This document shows positions 45,058-55,400 of a stretch of 64,000 bases of DNA, in pieces. Location of the stretch: the NCBI RefSeq assembly GCF_019320115.1, contig NC_089597.1:124459485-124523484 (forward strand), written 5' to 3'. The notes beneath the pieces were generated by a model. It was not told the DNA's origin and searched no databases. It saw only the letters and a list, made by a program, of their open reading frames with translations. The DNA comes from Miscanthus floridulus (Eukaryota > Streptophyta > Magnoliopsida > Poales > Poaceae). The position numbers and the translations under genes were made by a program. The number at the start of each line of letters is the position of its first letter. Position 1 is the stretch's first letter.

Positions 45058-48000
45058 ATGATGGAGCTCGCGACGGCGTTGCTGGAGCAGACGACTCTGG
45101 CGCCGCCGCCGCGGCAGCCGGACCTGGGGGAGCCAGGCTTCTGGCGGGACTTCCTGGTGGGCATGGTCAAGCCGGCCGCGTCCACCGCCGTGGTCGCCCT
45201 CGCCGTCATGCTCAGCTTCGCGCAGCGCCTGGGCATCGAGGGCGAGACGCTCTACGCCGTCGCGCGCTCCTTCGTGCAGCTCCTCCTCATCGGCTTCGTC
45301 CTCCACTTCATCTTCGTCCAGAAGAACGCCACACCTTGGATCCTCTTCACATACCTCTTCATGGTACGTAACGGCTAACGTAGTTGATGTGTTCTTGGTT
45401 TCGTCCATGGATCAGGAAAGTTTCATCCCTGATAAGATGCATCATCTGATGACTAATCCAGTTTCATAACGAACAACATGACACACACAGGTGACAGTGG
45501 CCAGCTACACGGCGGGCAAGCGCGCGAAGCAGGTCCCCCGCGGGAAGCACATCGCCTTCGTGTCCATCCTCGTCGGCACGGGGACCACCATGATCCTGCT
45601 CCTCCTGTTCAAAGTCTTCCCGTTCACCCCGCAATACACCATCCCCATCTCCGGCATGGTAATCGGCAAAGCCATGACCGTCACCGGAGTCGCCATGAAG
45701 CAGCTCCAGCAGGACATCAAGACTCATAAGAATCTGGTCAGCTCCGAACCCCCTCAACAGTTTGGCATGGCACTAGTTGCTGCATGTTTCGCTGCTTGTT
45801 TCTTCGCTATCCGAAACCGGCACTTTACCGAGTGCCGGAGTCTTTGCCGAGTATAGTTTATAGGGCACTCGGCAAAAACGGTCTTTGCCGAGTGCCAAAT
45901 AAAATACACTCGTCAAAAAAAAACACTCGACAAAGATGGCTTTGCCGAGTGTTTTTTTTTCGGCACTCGGCAAAGATGTATTTTGCCGAGTGCCATTTTT
46001 CGGCAAAAACGGTCTTTGCCGAGTGCCAAATAAAATACACTCGGCAAAAAAAAAACACTCGACAAAGATGGCTTTGCCGAGTTTTTTTTTCGGCACTCGG
46101 CAAAGATGTATTTTGCCAAGTGCCATTTTTCGGCACTCGGCAAAATGCGTCTTTGCCGAGTGCCTTTTTTCTGGCACTCGGTAAAGATGTATTTTGCCAA
46201 GTGCCATTTTTTGGCACTCGGCAAAATGCGTCTTTGCCGAGTGCCTTTTTTGTGGCACTCGGCAAAGATGTATTTTGCCGAGTGCCATTTTTTGGCACTC
46301 GGCAAAATGCGACTTTGCCGAGTGCCTTTTTTCTGGCACTCGGCAAAGAGACATTTTGCTGTGCATTTTTTTTGGCCCTCGGCAAATTATTTTTTCAAAG
46401 CAATTTTTGAGGCCCTAAATGAATTCAAATGAAAAACTTTTCAACTACAAAGTTGTATAACTTCTCAAGATCTACAAAGTTTATCTTGGTCATTTCTTCA
46501 TTTGACAAAGCGACAATAACGTTGTTCATAAAATCTATATCTCTCTCATATCTCTCATATTAGTTTCATGAAAGTAGAAGATAGATATATAAGATTTGTG
46601 AACAATGTTACTACCACTATGTTGGATGAACAAATGACCAAAATAAACTTTGTAGATCCTAAGAAGTTATGAAATTTTGTAGTTGGCAACATTTTGATTT
46701 GAAATCATCTTGTCATCCAAAAACGACGTTTGAATTTGAAAATTTTAAAATTTGAATTTTTCAAAAGACCTCGGATGGAAAAACTTCCTAAATGAAAATT
46801 ATAGATCTCCAAAAGTTATGAAACTATATAGTTGACAACTTTTTGATTTGAAATCATCTTATCATGCAAAACTACGTTTGAATCTCCCAAATTTAAAATT
46901 CGAATTTTTAAACGACCTCGGATGGAAAAACTTCCTAAATGAAAATTGTAGATCTCGAAAAGTTATAAAACTTTATAGTTGACCACTTTTTGATTTGAAT
47001 TCGTTTAGGGCCTCAAACAAGCAATTTACTCTCGATTTAGTATAATATATGAGGATAGATAACGGAATCTAAACACAAGTGACAGTGTAGAGCAGTGGTA
47101 GAGCAGCAGACACGCAAGCGAGAGTCATGAGTTCGAATCCCGCCGGCCGCGTTAGCCGTGAAATTTGCGCAAAAAAATGCAGCGACTTCGATGGAGACGG
47201 GCGGGCACTGGCCGGTGGCGGCCTCCCCCGAAAAAAAAATTGCTATTATTTTGGGGGTTTTTCGCATTTTCATTTTGCCGAGTGTAAATCTTTGCCGAGT
47301 GCTTTTTCGGCACTCGGCAAAGGCTTTGCCGAGTGTCCGAAAAAAAGCACTCGGCAAAGGCTTCTTTGCCGATTAATTTTTTGCCGAGTGCCCTTTGCCG
47401 AGTGCGGCACTCGGCAAAGTGCCGGTTTCCAGTAGTGCTTTCCCTTAATTATCGCCCCCATCGTATCCATTGGGTACGTTTTGGTAGGAATAGAAGTACC
47501 AGCCCCAATTAAAAAACATGAAAATTTCAAGCTAGAAATTATATTCACACATGAATAGTCTAAACGCTAAACGGTAAACAGTCGGTCACTCGCCGTTTAG
47601 CCATTATTCGGTCTAAATGGCCAATTAAACGGGCAAAACGGCCGTTTAAACGGGCTAAACGTCTAATTAAATAGAAACGGTGTACCATTGTGTAGCGTTT
47701 ACACGGTGTGTAAACAGCTAAACGACCGTTTAGGCGAACAGTGGCAACACCCCCCGATCTACTTTTGCAACATCAATATGAAATAATTGCAACATACATT
47801 TGAAACGCATGAAACACTTGAAACATATATATGCAACACTGGGGAGGGGAAGGCTGGGCCGGTCAATTTCGGTCGTCGGGGTCGGAGATCGGCCGCGAGC
47901 GGCTACGCGTGCAACGCGGCCAGTACCGGGCTTGGCTCGGCGATGACGGTGGCGGATGGGGGGGCGAGGAGCGCCATGGCCGCCGGGGTGGGGGAGCTCG

Positions 48001-51000
48001 GTCGCTGGGGTGAGAGAGGGCGCCGCCGGGGGTGGGGAGGGCGTCGCGCCAGGGTGGGGGAGAGCCGCCCACTCCCCCTGCAACACCGTCACACCACTTC
48101 CATGGATCTCGCCAGCGTGGGGGAGAGGGCCACCGGATCTGCGGTATTGGGGCTCCCGGTGGGTGAGGACGCCGGGGTGGGGGGAGGGGCGCCGCCGGGG
48201 TGGGGGAAGGAGACGTTGGGATGGGGGACGAGGACGCCGAGGTGGGAGAGGGCGCGCGCCGGGGTGGGCAAGCGAGAGAGAGAGAGAGAGCAAAGCAGCA
48301 TGGAAGCACGAGAGAGATGAGCTCGTTGGGTAGGCGGCGCGTGCGGAGCGAAGTGGAGCAAGGCGAGGTGTCCAGGATTTGATTTGATTGATTTATTTAT
48401 TTAGGTGAGCGGCGCGTGCAGTAGTGAGGTCAAGTTGTGGTGCATGTCACGCCATGCATTCGGAGGGGAGTCCGGCGTCGGACATCCTATTTGTAGCATT
48501 ACCGCTTATAATAAGTGATTCTTTAAAAAAAAAAGAAATCGAGCAAAAGACCATCTTTTCCCTCACTAATTAGGATAGAGGATGTAGTTACTATTTTCTT
48601 AATTAATGTCGGTCGATTTGGATAATCCTAAAGTTTAAAAGAAATATCAATATTTTTGCAAAAAAAATAGAGGAGATGAGGAGAGAGAGGAGGTTGATGA
48701 TCCATAATACATTATATTTTAGTATAAATTTTGAACTGTGGAAGTCTGCATCTCTAAATTATAGAACGGATGGAGTAGTTGTTAGCTCTATGGATCCAAA
48801 TAGAACCTCAATACTAGTTATAACTAGCTCATGACATTAGAGCAACACAACATATAGTCATTTTAAGAAACTGAATGAATGTCACATTATAATCTTAAAC
48901 ATAGGGCCCATTTGGCTCGCATGAGCTAGTAATTAGCAGCTAAAAATTAGCTCTACTCCATCCAAGCAGGTATAAAATGGTGGCCAAATGAGTGGCACAA
49001 CACTAGCACAAATAGCCACTACTCGTTGAGACAATATGCCTTATTCATGTTGTGTCGTATATGTTGACACGTCGTGCCGACTCTCAGTCCAGGCACGACA
49101 CTGTGGCCCCTTAGTTGTGTCGTGCTGGCTAAACGAGCATGTCGGACAGCGAGCCCATGCCATCTAACAAGGGCTAAAAGTGCTACATATATTGACAAAA
49201 AAAGTCTTTCCTACCCTCCCAACAACCTCCCCCTCTCTCTCCCGTTGTCGTTCGAGCTCATCATGCTTTTGTGGCTGTTGTAGCATCGTCGTGTGGCTGA
49301 GGATGGCGCCTCCATGGCTACCGAGCCCACCATCATGTCTACCGCCAAGCCTGCCATGACCTTCATTACAATCGTCGCCATGGCCCACCTCATCGACTCG
49401 CAGTGTCGTGACACCCAAAACTGTCGCACTACCACTAGCATGGGAGGAGGCCGAAAGATGGATCATGCCCATCGATGAGTGAGCTCTGCATAGCATGGTG
49501 GGCTCCATGGCTGCTCGAGCGAGCTCCCCATCCTAGCCCGATAGGATACATCTAGTCGGCCACTACTGTGCCGATGGAATCTGCCCCAACCCACAGAATC
49601 GACTTGCCTATACCAACCTTGATTTGTTGTCCCTAGAGTTAGTTTGTCACGCCGACCACGATTATGGCCCCGATGTCGAGCCGCTGCGCTGGCCTCGCCT
49701 GCCCTGCGCCAGCCTCAACTATCCCCACTCTGGCCTGCCTCAGCCTCGGTCGCTATCATCCTCGGCCTGCCAGTTGGGTGAGAAGAGAGATGAGCAAAGT
49801 TTGTGTATGGGAGAAGAAAGGGAAGAAGTGGGGCTGAGTGAGGGAGGAGAGATACGAAGAGCTGGTAATGTTTTAGTCAGACCTAACAATTAGCCCTAGT
49901 CCATCCAAACAAGACCTTAACTTGTTTTGGTCTAGTGCGAAGCACAATGCTGAGAGCCTTAGTTTGGTTTTAGTAAAACTTGTTTTGGTCTAGTGCGAAG
50001 CACAATGCTGAGAGCCTTAGTTTGGTTTTAGTAATTGAGTGACAATTAGTGGATTGATGCTTTCATTGGAGATGATTGAACTAGATCGACATGAATGAGT
50101 TGAGCAAGGCTAAGAGGTGGTAGAGATGATCAAGACAATAGTGCATATGCTCAATATGAAGAGAAGATATGGATGGAGATGAAAATAAGCTTGATGAAGG
50201 CAAAGGAATATGCATAGAGATTTTGTTTTCGTCGTCCAAGGTGCAGTAGAGTGCACGGTCCAGTTTAAGATATATAGCATACTATTAAGAGGGGAATTCT
50301 AAAGCATTGTCTAGTGCTAGTAGGTGATGACTTTACTTTGCCTTTGCATTAGGTCTAGTGATGTGGCGAAAAAGCAAGTGAAAATGTTTTGAAAATGCTA
50401 GCTTAATTCTTAAAGAAATTGTATTCGTTGGGGCACATTTGAAGTTAGGACACTTTTAAAAAAGATTTGAGAGAAGTTGGTGGTGTAGTGTTTTTACTTC
50501 TGAGCTTGCCGGTGGGCACCAGAGTGATGCACAGAAAGTTACTTCAGAAGTTCCATGGAAAGCAAGCGCAGTCACCAGAGCTCGCCAGTGAGGTCACCGG
50601 AAAGATTACTAGAGCTTTGTTAGAGGCGGCTGAAGGCTGGGAACGCTGCACCATGCCTCAGCACTTAGGGCCTGTTTGGTAGGAATTATATTCCAGCTTC
50701 ACAGAGTTGTTTTTAGCTTCTCCTACCAAACAGGTTCTTTCAAAACAGTTTTTTTCAGCTCCTGAAAAAACTAGCCTCTCCCAAATTTTCTCTCTGTTAA
50801 CTTATTTGAGAAGCTGTTTTACCAAACGTTTATGAAAATAGATTTAGCTCTACCTGTAAAGCCGCTTTTGGAACCAAAACCAACAAAAGCCGATTCACTA
50901 GTGAAGTTAAACAGTACCGAACAGGCCCTTAAACTCATACGGGAATAGTAGAAATGTAGAATGGTGGGAAAAAACACTTTATATTTCAGTTTGTTTTCAC

Positions 51001-51606
51001 TATCGGACTTTGCACCGTTTTTTTTATGACCGTCGTAGATAGACGACGCGAGCGTGCAGTCACAACTCGCAGTCTTTGGAGAGAAGCAGATGGAGGGCGA
51101 CAAGTGTCTGTTAGAAAGAAGAAAGAAAGCGCACCATACGACTGGGATCTAGCAGACCAGACTGATCGACCGAAACCAAACCACCTCAAACGACCGCATC
51201 TTCCGAAAGAAATACTAACTTTTGTATGATCATTGTAACCTTGCAATTGCAGATACGCTATGTCACATACATTTCTGTCTTCTGTTTTCTACAGGTTGAG
51301 ACGGCACTTGCTCTGGGTGCTACTCCACGTCAGGCGACACTCCAGCAGATAAGAACGTCGCAGGAGATCGCCTTGTCTCCCGGCATCGACAACGCCAAGA
51401 CCCAGGGCGTGATCAACCTGCCGGGCGCCATGACAGGGCTCATCATGGCGGGCGCGTCGCCGCTCGAGGCCATCCAGGTGCAGATCGTCCTCAAGAACAT
51501 GCTCATGGCCGCCTCCACCGTCAGCAGCATCGTCTCGTCCTTCCTCTGCTGGCCAGCCTTCTTCACCAAGACCTTTCAGCTCAAAGAGGAGGTCTTTGCT
51601 GACTAG
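45058..51606 (+). CDS. STAR2: STAR2/ALS3-like membrane subunit, copy 4 (intact, diverging)
   Basis: Exons are 45058-45363, 45491-45736 and 51295-51606 (TAG), with the same phases and canonical splice sites as copy 3. The product is 287 aa. It differs from copy 3 by only a few residues: Thr to Ala in LSF(T/A)QRL, Ile to Thr in QY(I/T)IPISG, Asn to Lys in VIG(N/K)AMTV, and Ser to Ala in PRQ(S/A)TLQQ. The Asn to Lys change puts a charge in a predicted membrane segment that keeps Asn in copies 2 (VSNAMTV) and 3, so copy 4 may be altered in function. Intron 2 has grown to 5.6 kb through a CACTA insertion. It converges on ATPase C, with 0.9 kb between the stop codons. Confidence 0.9.
45805..47437. 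mobile_element. Non-autonomous CACTA element in intron 2 of copy 4
   Basis: Unit 1 supplies the empty site (gtttctttccc), which fixes the ends. The target duplication is CTT (45802-45804 and 47438-47440). The right end is canonical (complement CACTACTGGAAACCGG). The left end reads CGCTATCCGAAACCGG, so four terminal bases have changed. Dozens of ctttgccgagtgcc/ggcactcggcaaag motifs form subterminal arrays at both sides (45820-46390 and 47270-47420). There is no transposase, so it must have been moved in trans. Sequence between the arrays includes repeated gacctcggatggaaaaactt segments. Confidence 0.92.
47082..47150 (+). other. tRNA-like remnant inside the CACTA element
   Basis: tagagcagtggtagagcag resembles an A box with D-arm, and gttcgaatccc resembles a B box with T-arm, with about 45 bases between their starts. 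I could not form a convincing acceptor stem or anticodon arm, so it is a decayed tRNA or a captured Pol III promoter piece rather than a working tRNA. Confidence 0.45.
47753..48515. mobile_element. Interspersed repeat in intron 2 of copy 4
   Basis: Counterpart of 36588-37350 in unit 2, with a shorter (GA)n tract near 48275 and small indels. Confidence 0.55.
49919..50034. repeat. 58-bp tandem repeat, unit 2 copy
   Basis: Same two-unit repeat as 38754-38869, carried over by the segmental duplication. Confidence 0.88.
50668..50928. mobile_element. Tourist-like MITE (intron 2 of copy 4)
   Basis: Counterpart of 39503-39763 with the same TTA flanks. Confidence 0.88.
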
Positions 51607-52076
51607 CTAGCGTTCCCAATAATTACTTGCTCTGTTTCAAACTATAGGTCGGTTCAGCTTTGTACCAAAATTCTCTGTTTTCCAACTAAGTTCTCAAGAA
51701 AATGTACTAACGTTTACACTTTCAAATAAATACGCTGTCAAGGCATTATGAAGAATTTGCTGAAACTAGTTTGATGGAGTACACAATGGTTCATTTGTCT
51801 ATAAGCTTTTTCAAAGTTACAAGTTTGACTTTTTCATTAGCATCTGTGACACTAAACTAAATAAGTACGCTATATGAATACTTATTTCATAAATTTAGTA
51901 TTTTGTTAAACCTTATTATACTAACCAGGTGCCTGAGGCGTTGATATATTTTAACTTGGGAAAAATCTAGAAATAATTATATTTTCAGATGAATAGAGAA
52001 TTACTGCCATGTACCTTCTTAACAAAAAAAAAAGAAGCAAAGACGACTAACACTAGAGTTTGGAGATTAGTAAATA

Positions 52077-52217
52077 CTCCCTTCGTGTCAAATTATAAGT
52101 CGCTTTGACTTTTTTTTATACATCTATTTTGCTATGTATCTAGACATATATCTAAATTTATAGCAAAATTGATGAATCAAAAAAGTCAAAGCGACTTATA
52201 ATTTGAAACGAACGGAG
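52077..52217. mobile_element. Stowaway MITE between copy 4 and ATPase C
   Basis: Long inverted arms (caaattataagtcgctttga near the left end, tcaaagcgacttataatttg at the right) within a 141-bp element starting CTCCCTTCG and flanked by TA. It would fold into a near-perfect hairpin and lies in the 3' intergenic space of the convergent pair. Confidence 0.88.
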
Positions 52218-52491
52218 TATAGTACAACTATGTCATGGGCTGTGTATCCAGCGGAGTGGTGGGCTTTGATTCGTATGTGTGGGCCTCGGCTGTGTGGGTG
52301 GTCCAGAAGAAAAAACAAATTAAAGCAAATCCGCCAACAGCCTTACATACACTAGCTGTCGAAGCTACTTTAACATATGGTATACACGAACAGAGGAGAT
52401 TAGAAAGATAACCACGTCCGATCATTTCCATCCCGCACAGCAGCTAGAAAGCATCCGAGGAGATGGAATCCAACGAAGCTGCAACCAGGCT

Positions 52492-55400
52492 TTAGCTGCT
52501 GAGCTCCAAGAAACGCCTGGCCATCGGATGCTTGGCGTCGGACAGTTCTGACGGCGCGAGCACCTCCACGATCTCGCCGGCGACGACGAGGCACACCAGG
52601 TCGGCGATCCGCTGGATCTGCTTCACACTGTGGGAGACGATCACCGTGGTGAGGCCCCTCGTCTTCTTCAGGCGCACGATGGCCCCCTCGATGTTCTGCG
52701 TCGAGATGGGGTCCAGCGCGCTCGTCGGCTCATCCAGCAGCAGCACCTGCAGCAACCGATCGATTTCAGCAAGCCGGTAATGGTGGAGGACAGTGTCAGG
52801 AAGACGAAGCAAGAGAGCTGACGGTGCACATGCCTCGGGGTCGTTGGCGAGGGTCCGGGCCAAGGCGACGCGCTGCGCCTGCCCGACCGACAGCTCAGAC
52901 GCCGACTTGGAGCACAGAGCAGGGTCTAGATCCGCCAGGCTCAGCAGGTTCTTCACTTCGGCTTCAGTGAGCTTCTTGCCGCGCAACTGTGGCCCGTATC
53001 GTACGTTGTCAGCCACGGTACCTGCCAAAAGCACGCGGCGGAAAAAAACAGATAAATCTGCTTAGTTATTGTCTGATTCACATGTATCCATCTAAATTCA
53101 CGTGTTGAGATGGGTTCGGATGGAATTTAGATTAAATTTCATTTCAATCCACCTAACACATATGGATTGGGATAGATATATGTATTTGGGCATTCATACA
53201 AACCCTTTGAGAGGTAGCTGACTTTGTATTTAACTTCTGGCTCTCTATGTTAAATTTTAGGGGGAATTCAGAAACATTCGACCATTGATTAGCGGACTCT
53301 AATATCGACATCAACAATAACATTCAGAAACATTGGACCTGAGTTGTTCGGCTGATGGTTTCTGCGGCTGATAAGCCGGCTGATGCTGATTTGTTATGAG
53401 AAAAAAGTTAAGGGTTGTGCCTAATCTTGTCGTGACTAATCTTAGACAATGGTTGCCACAAAAAATATGTTAAATAAATTGATTCATACTTGTAGTTAAG
53501 TTTGACAAGAAATAAATATAAGCTTTATCATGTTGTTGATACGTTGTGACACTTTTTTCAAAAAAATAAAATAAATCTATGATGCATACGAGGGTACTAG
53601 AAAAGCAAAGCATGGTGCACCATAATTGTAGCGTTAGAAGAAACAGCTAAAATATGACATGACTAACATGTCCTGGCAATATTAGCATGAACTAAACATG
53701 ACCTAACCACTTGTACCAACTACGCAAATACTGTGAAGCAATCCCTAAAACCATATACAAGTTACCCACCTTTACCATTATGAAAACTAATATGAACTAA
53801 ACATGACCTAACCACTTGTATGCTATTATCTTTTATAATATTAAGAGTTAGAGTGTTTCTTCCCTACATCGGTAGGTTTGTTCCGGGCCATTCTTGTCTC
53901 TCTCAAACAATATTAGATTTTTATGATTATCTAATGGTTTCTATTAACTAAAAGAGCATGTAACAAATACAACAAAGTTCAACACTTACACTTGTAGCTC
54001 GGTCGTTTATGATCAAAAAGGCCAATGTGAATTGCCCGCCATCGCAAGCCGTGCATCATGGAAAATTCATGATCCAAGACTAGGTTTTTGAACTTAGTTT
54101 CTTTGTGGGACGCAAGTGTTGTTGGATCTGGCAGAATGCACAGTTCATGAAGTTATTTTTTGTTTTCTTTTAACTTAAGTCGTTGGGCTACATAGGAACG
54201 GATTGAAGGAAGAGTTTTTTGGGTGGGGTGGAGTGGGTGAACTAAATTTAAGTTATGGGCTTCATTCTACACTTAGACTAGCATTGTTTCAAATATATAT
54301 ACAAATAAATATTTTTGTCAAACAATGATGCACAATTCTAAAAGGACATGTTTATTGAGCTTGAGCATGCTAGATATTTCCTCCATTGCAACAATAAAAA
54401 GTTATCTAACATGACCTCTAGTCGATCTTTATCTAAAATCATCTACCTATACAATACTAAAAAATATAAAGTAACTCGATAAATTTGCATCCATTAGTCA
54501 ACTTCGCCGTTGTTAGAAATAACCTGAAGTAACCCATATGGACCATTATAGAAATGAAATAAAGTAAGTTCCTACATCTACATCTAAATTAGCCACCTCT
54601 GCTAATAACCTAAAATAACTCTCTATATTGTATCCAAATTACTAGCATCTGTTAATTAGAAAAATATGGCAAAGCAAATATATGTCAAGAACACTTGGAG
54701 GTGAGGCAAAGGAGAAAATTACAAACAATGACAGATTGAAAAGTATATAGAATAATTGATAACTAAAGTTTATTACAGCGAGACAAAATAAGAGAGCATC
54801 TATATAATTATTGTGTTAGAATATGAACATAATAGAATTGATACGTGCTCTGAGTTTCGTGTGCATCTAACCGGCGCGTCAAAGGTATGGTGTGTAATGC
54901 AAGGTTGTTACGTGCTCAAAATGGTTATGAAGAACCATTAAGCGACTAGACACGCGGTCCATTTAAATTGGATCAGTTCTTGCTTGTCAATTGAAGTTTG
55001 TGAAGATTTCATTAACTTAATTGTTTTTGCTGGCTCTACTTTAAACAATCGATTGTTTACTAGCACTAATCTTGTTTAATACTACGGCGCATTTTACAGT
55101 TATATAAATTTTCCCTTATATATACATTTGAAAGAGGCAAACCTATCTAGCTACCTTACATCCAGGCAAATACATTAGACCAGATCTTCAGCAATCCTAA
55201 AATATTTCATGCTCTGTCAAAACTACCAGTTGGTTGATAAATTAGTTGTGTACTATCAAAGTAAACAATCTGAATGGCATCCCAACTTAAATTTATCAAT
55301 AGTTCAAGCTTTGTTTAAAGGTTAGCAGTTGCCTTCCAGTTCCAGGTTCGCCATCACGTGCATGATGTGCTCAGGATGGTTATTTCTGCATCTCAGGATG

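Larger units (their letters stand above)
42855..51911. repeat. Tandem duplication, unit 2 (membrane copy 4)
   Basis: Second copy of 33287-40746, longer because of a 1.6-kb CACTA element in intron 2 and a 121-bp MITE at 43291. It lacks the hAT MITE of unit 1. Right of the last homologous base the sequence reads CTTATTATACTAACC, repeating the 8-base breakpoint motif. Confidence 0.93.

Noticed and set aside
44698..45408. 236-codon minus-strand frame opposite membrane copy 4 exon 1 (also at 35455-35907)
   Set aside because: Antisense shadow of GC-rich coding DNA. The plus strand carries the conserved membrane-protein frame with proper splice sites.
45773..46410. Overlapping long frames on both strands with Ala-Leu-Gly-Lys or Cys-Arg-Val-Pro repeats
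   Set aside because: Translations of the gccgagtgcc/ggcactcggc arrays of the CACTA element. Periodic DNA gives open frames on both strands.
47837..48320. Open frames in the G-rich part of intron 2 of copy 4 (and 36637-37221)
   Set aside because: Compositional frames in ggggtgggg-type repeats on both strands, with length differences at the (GA)n tract that shift the frame between copies.
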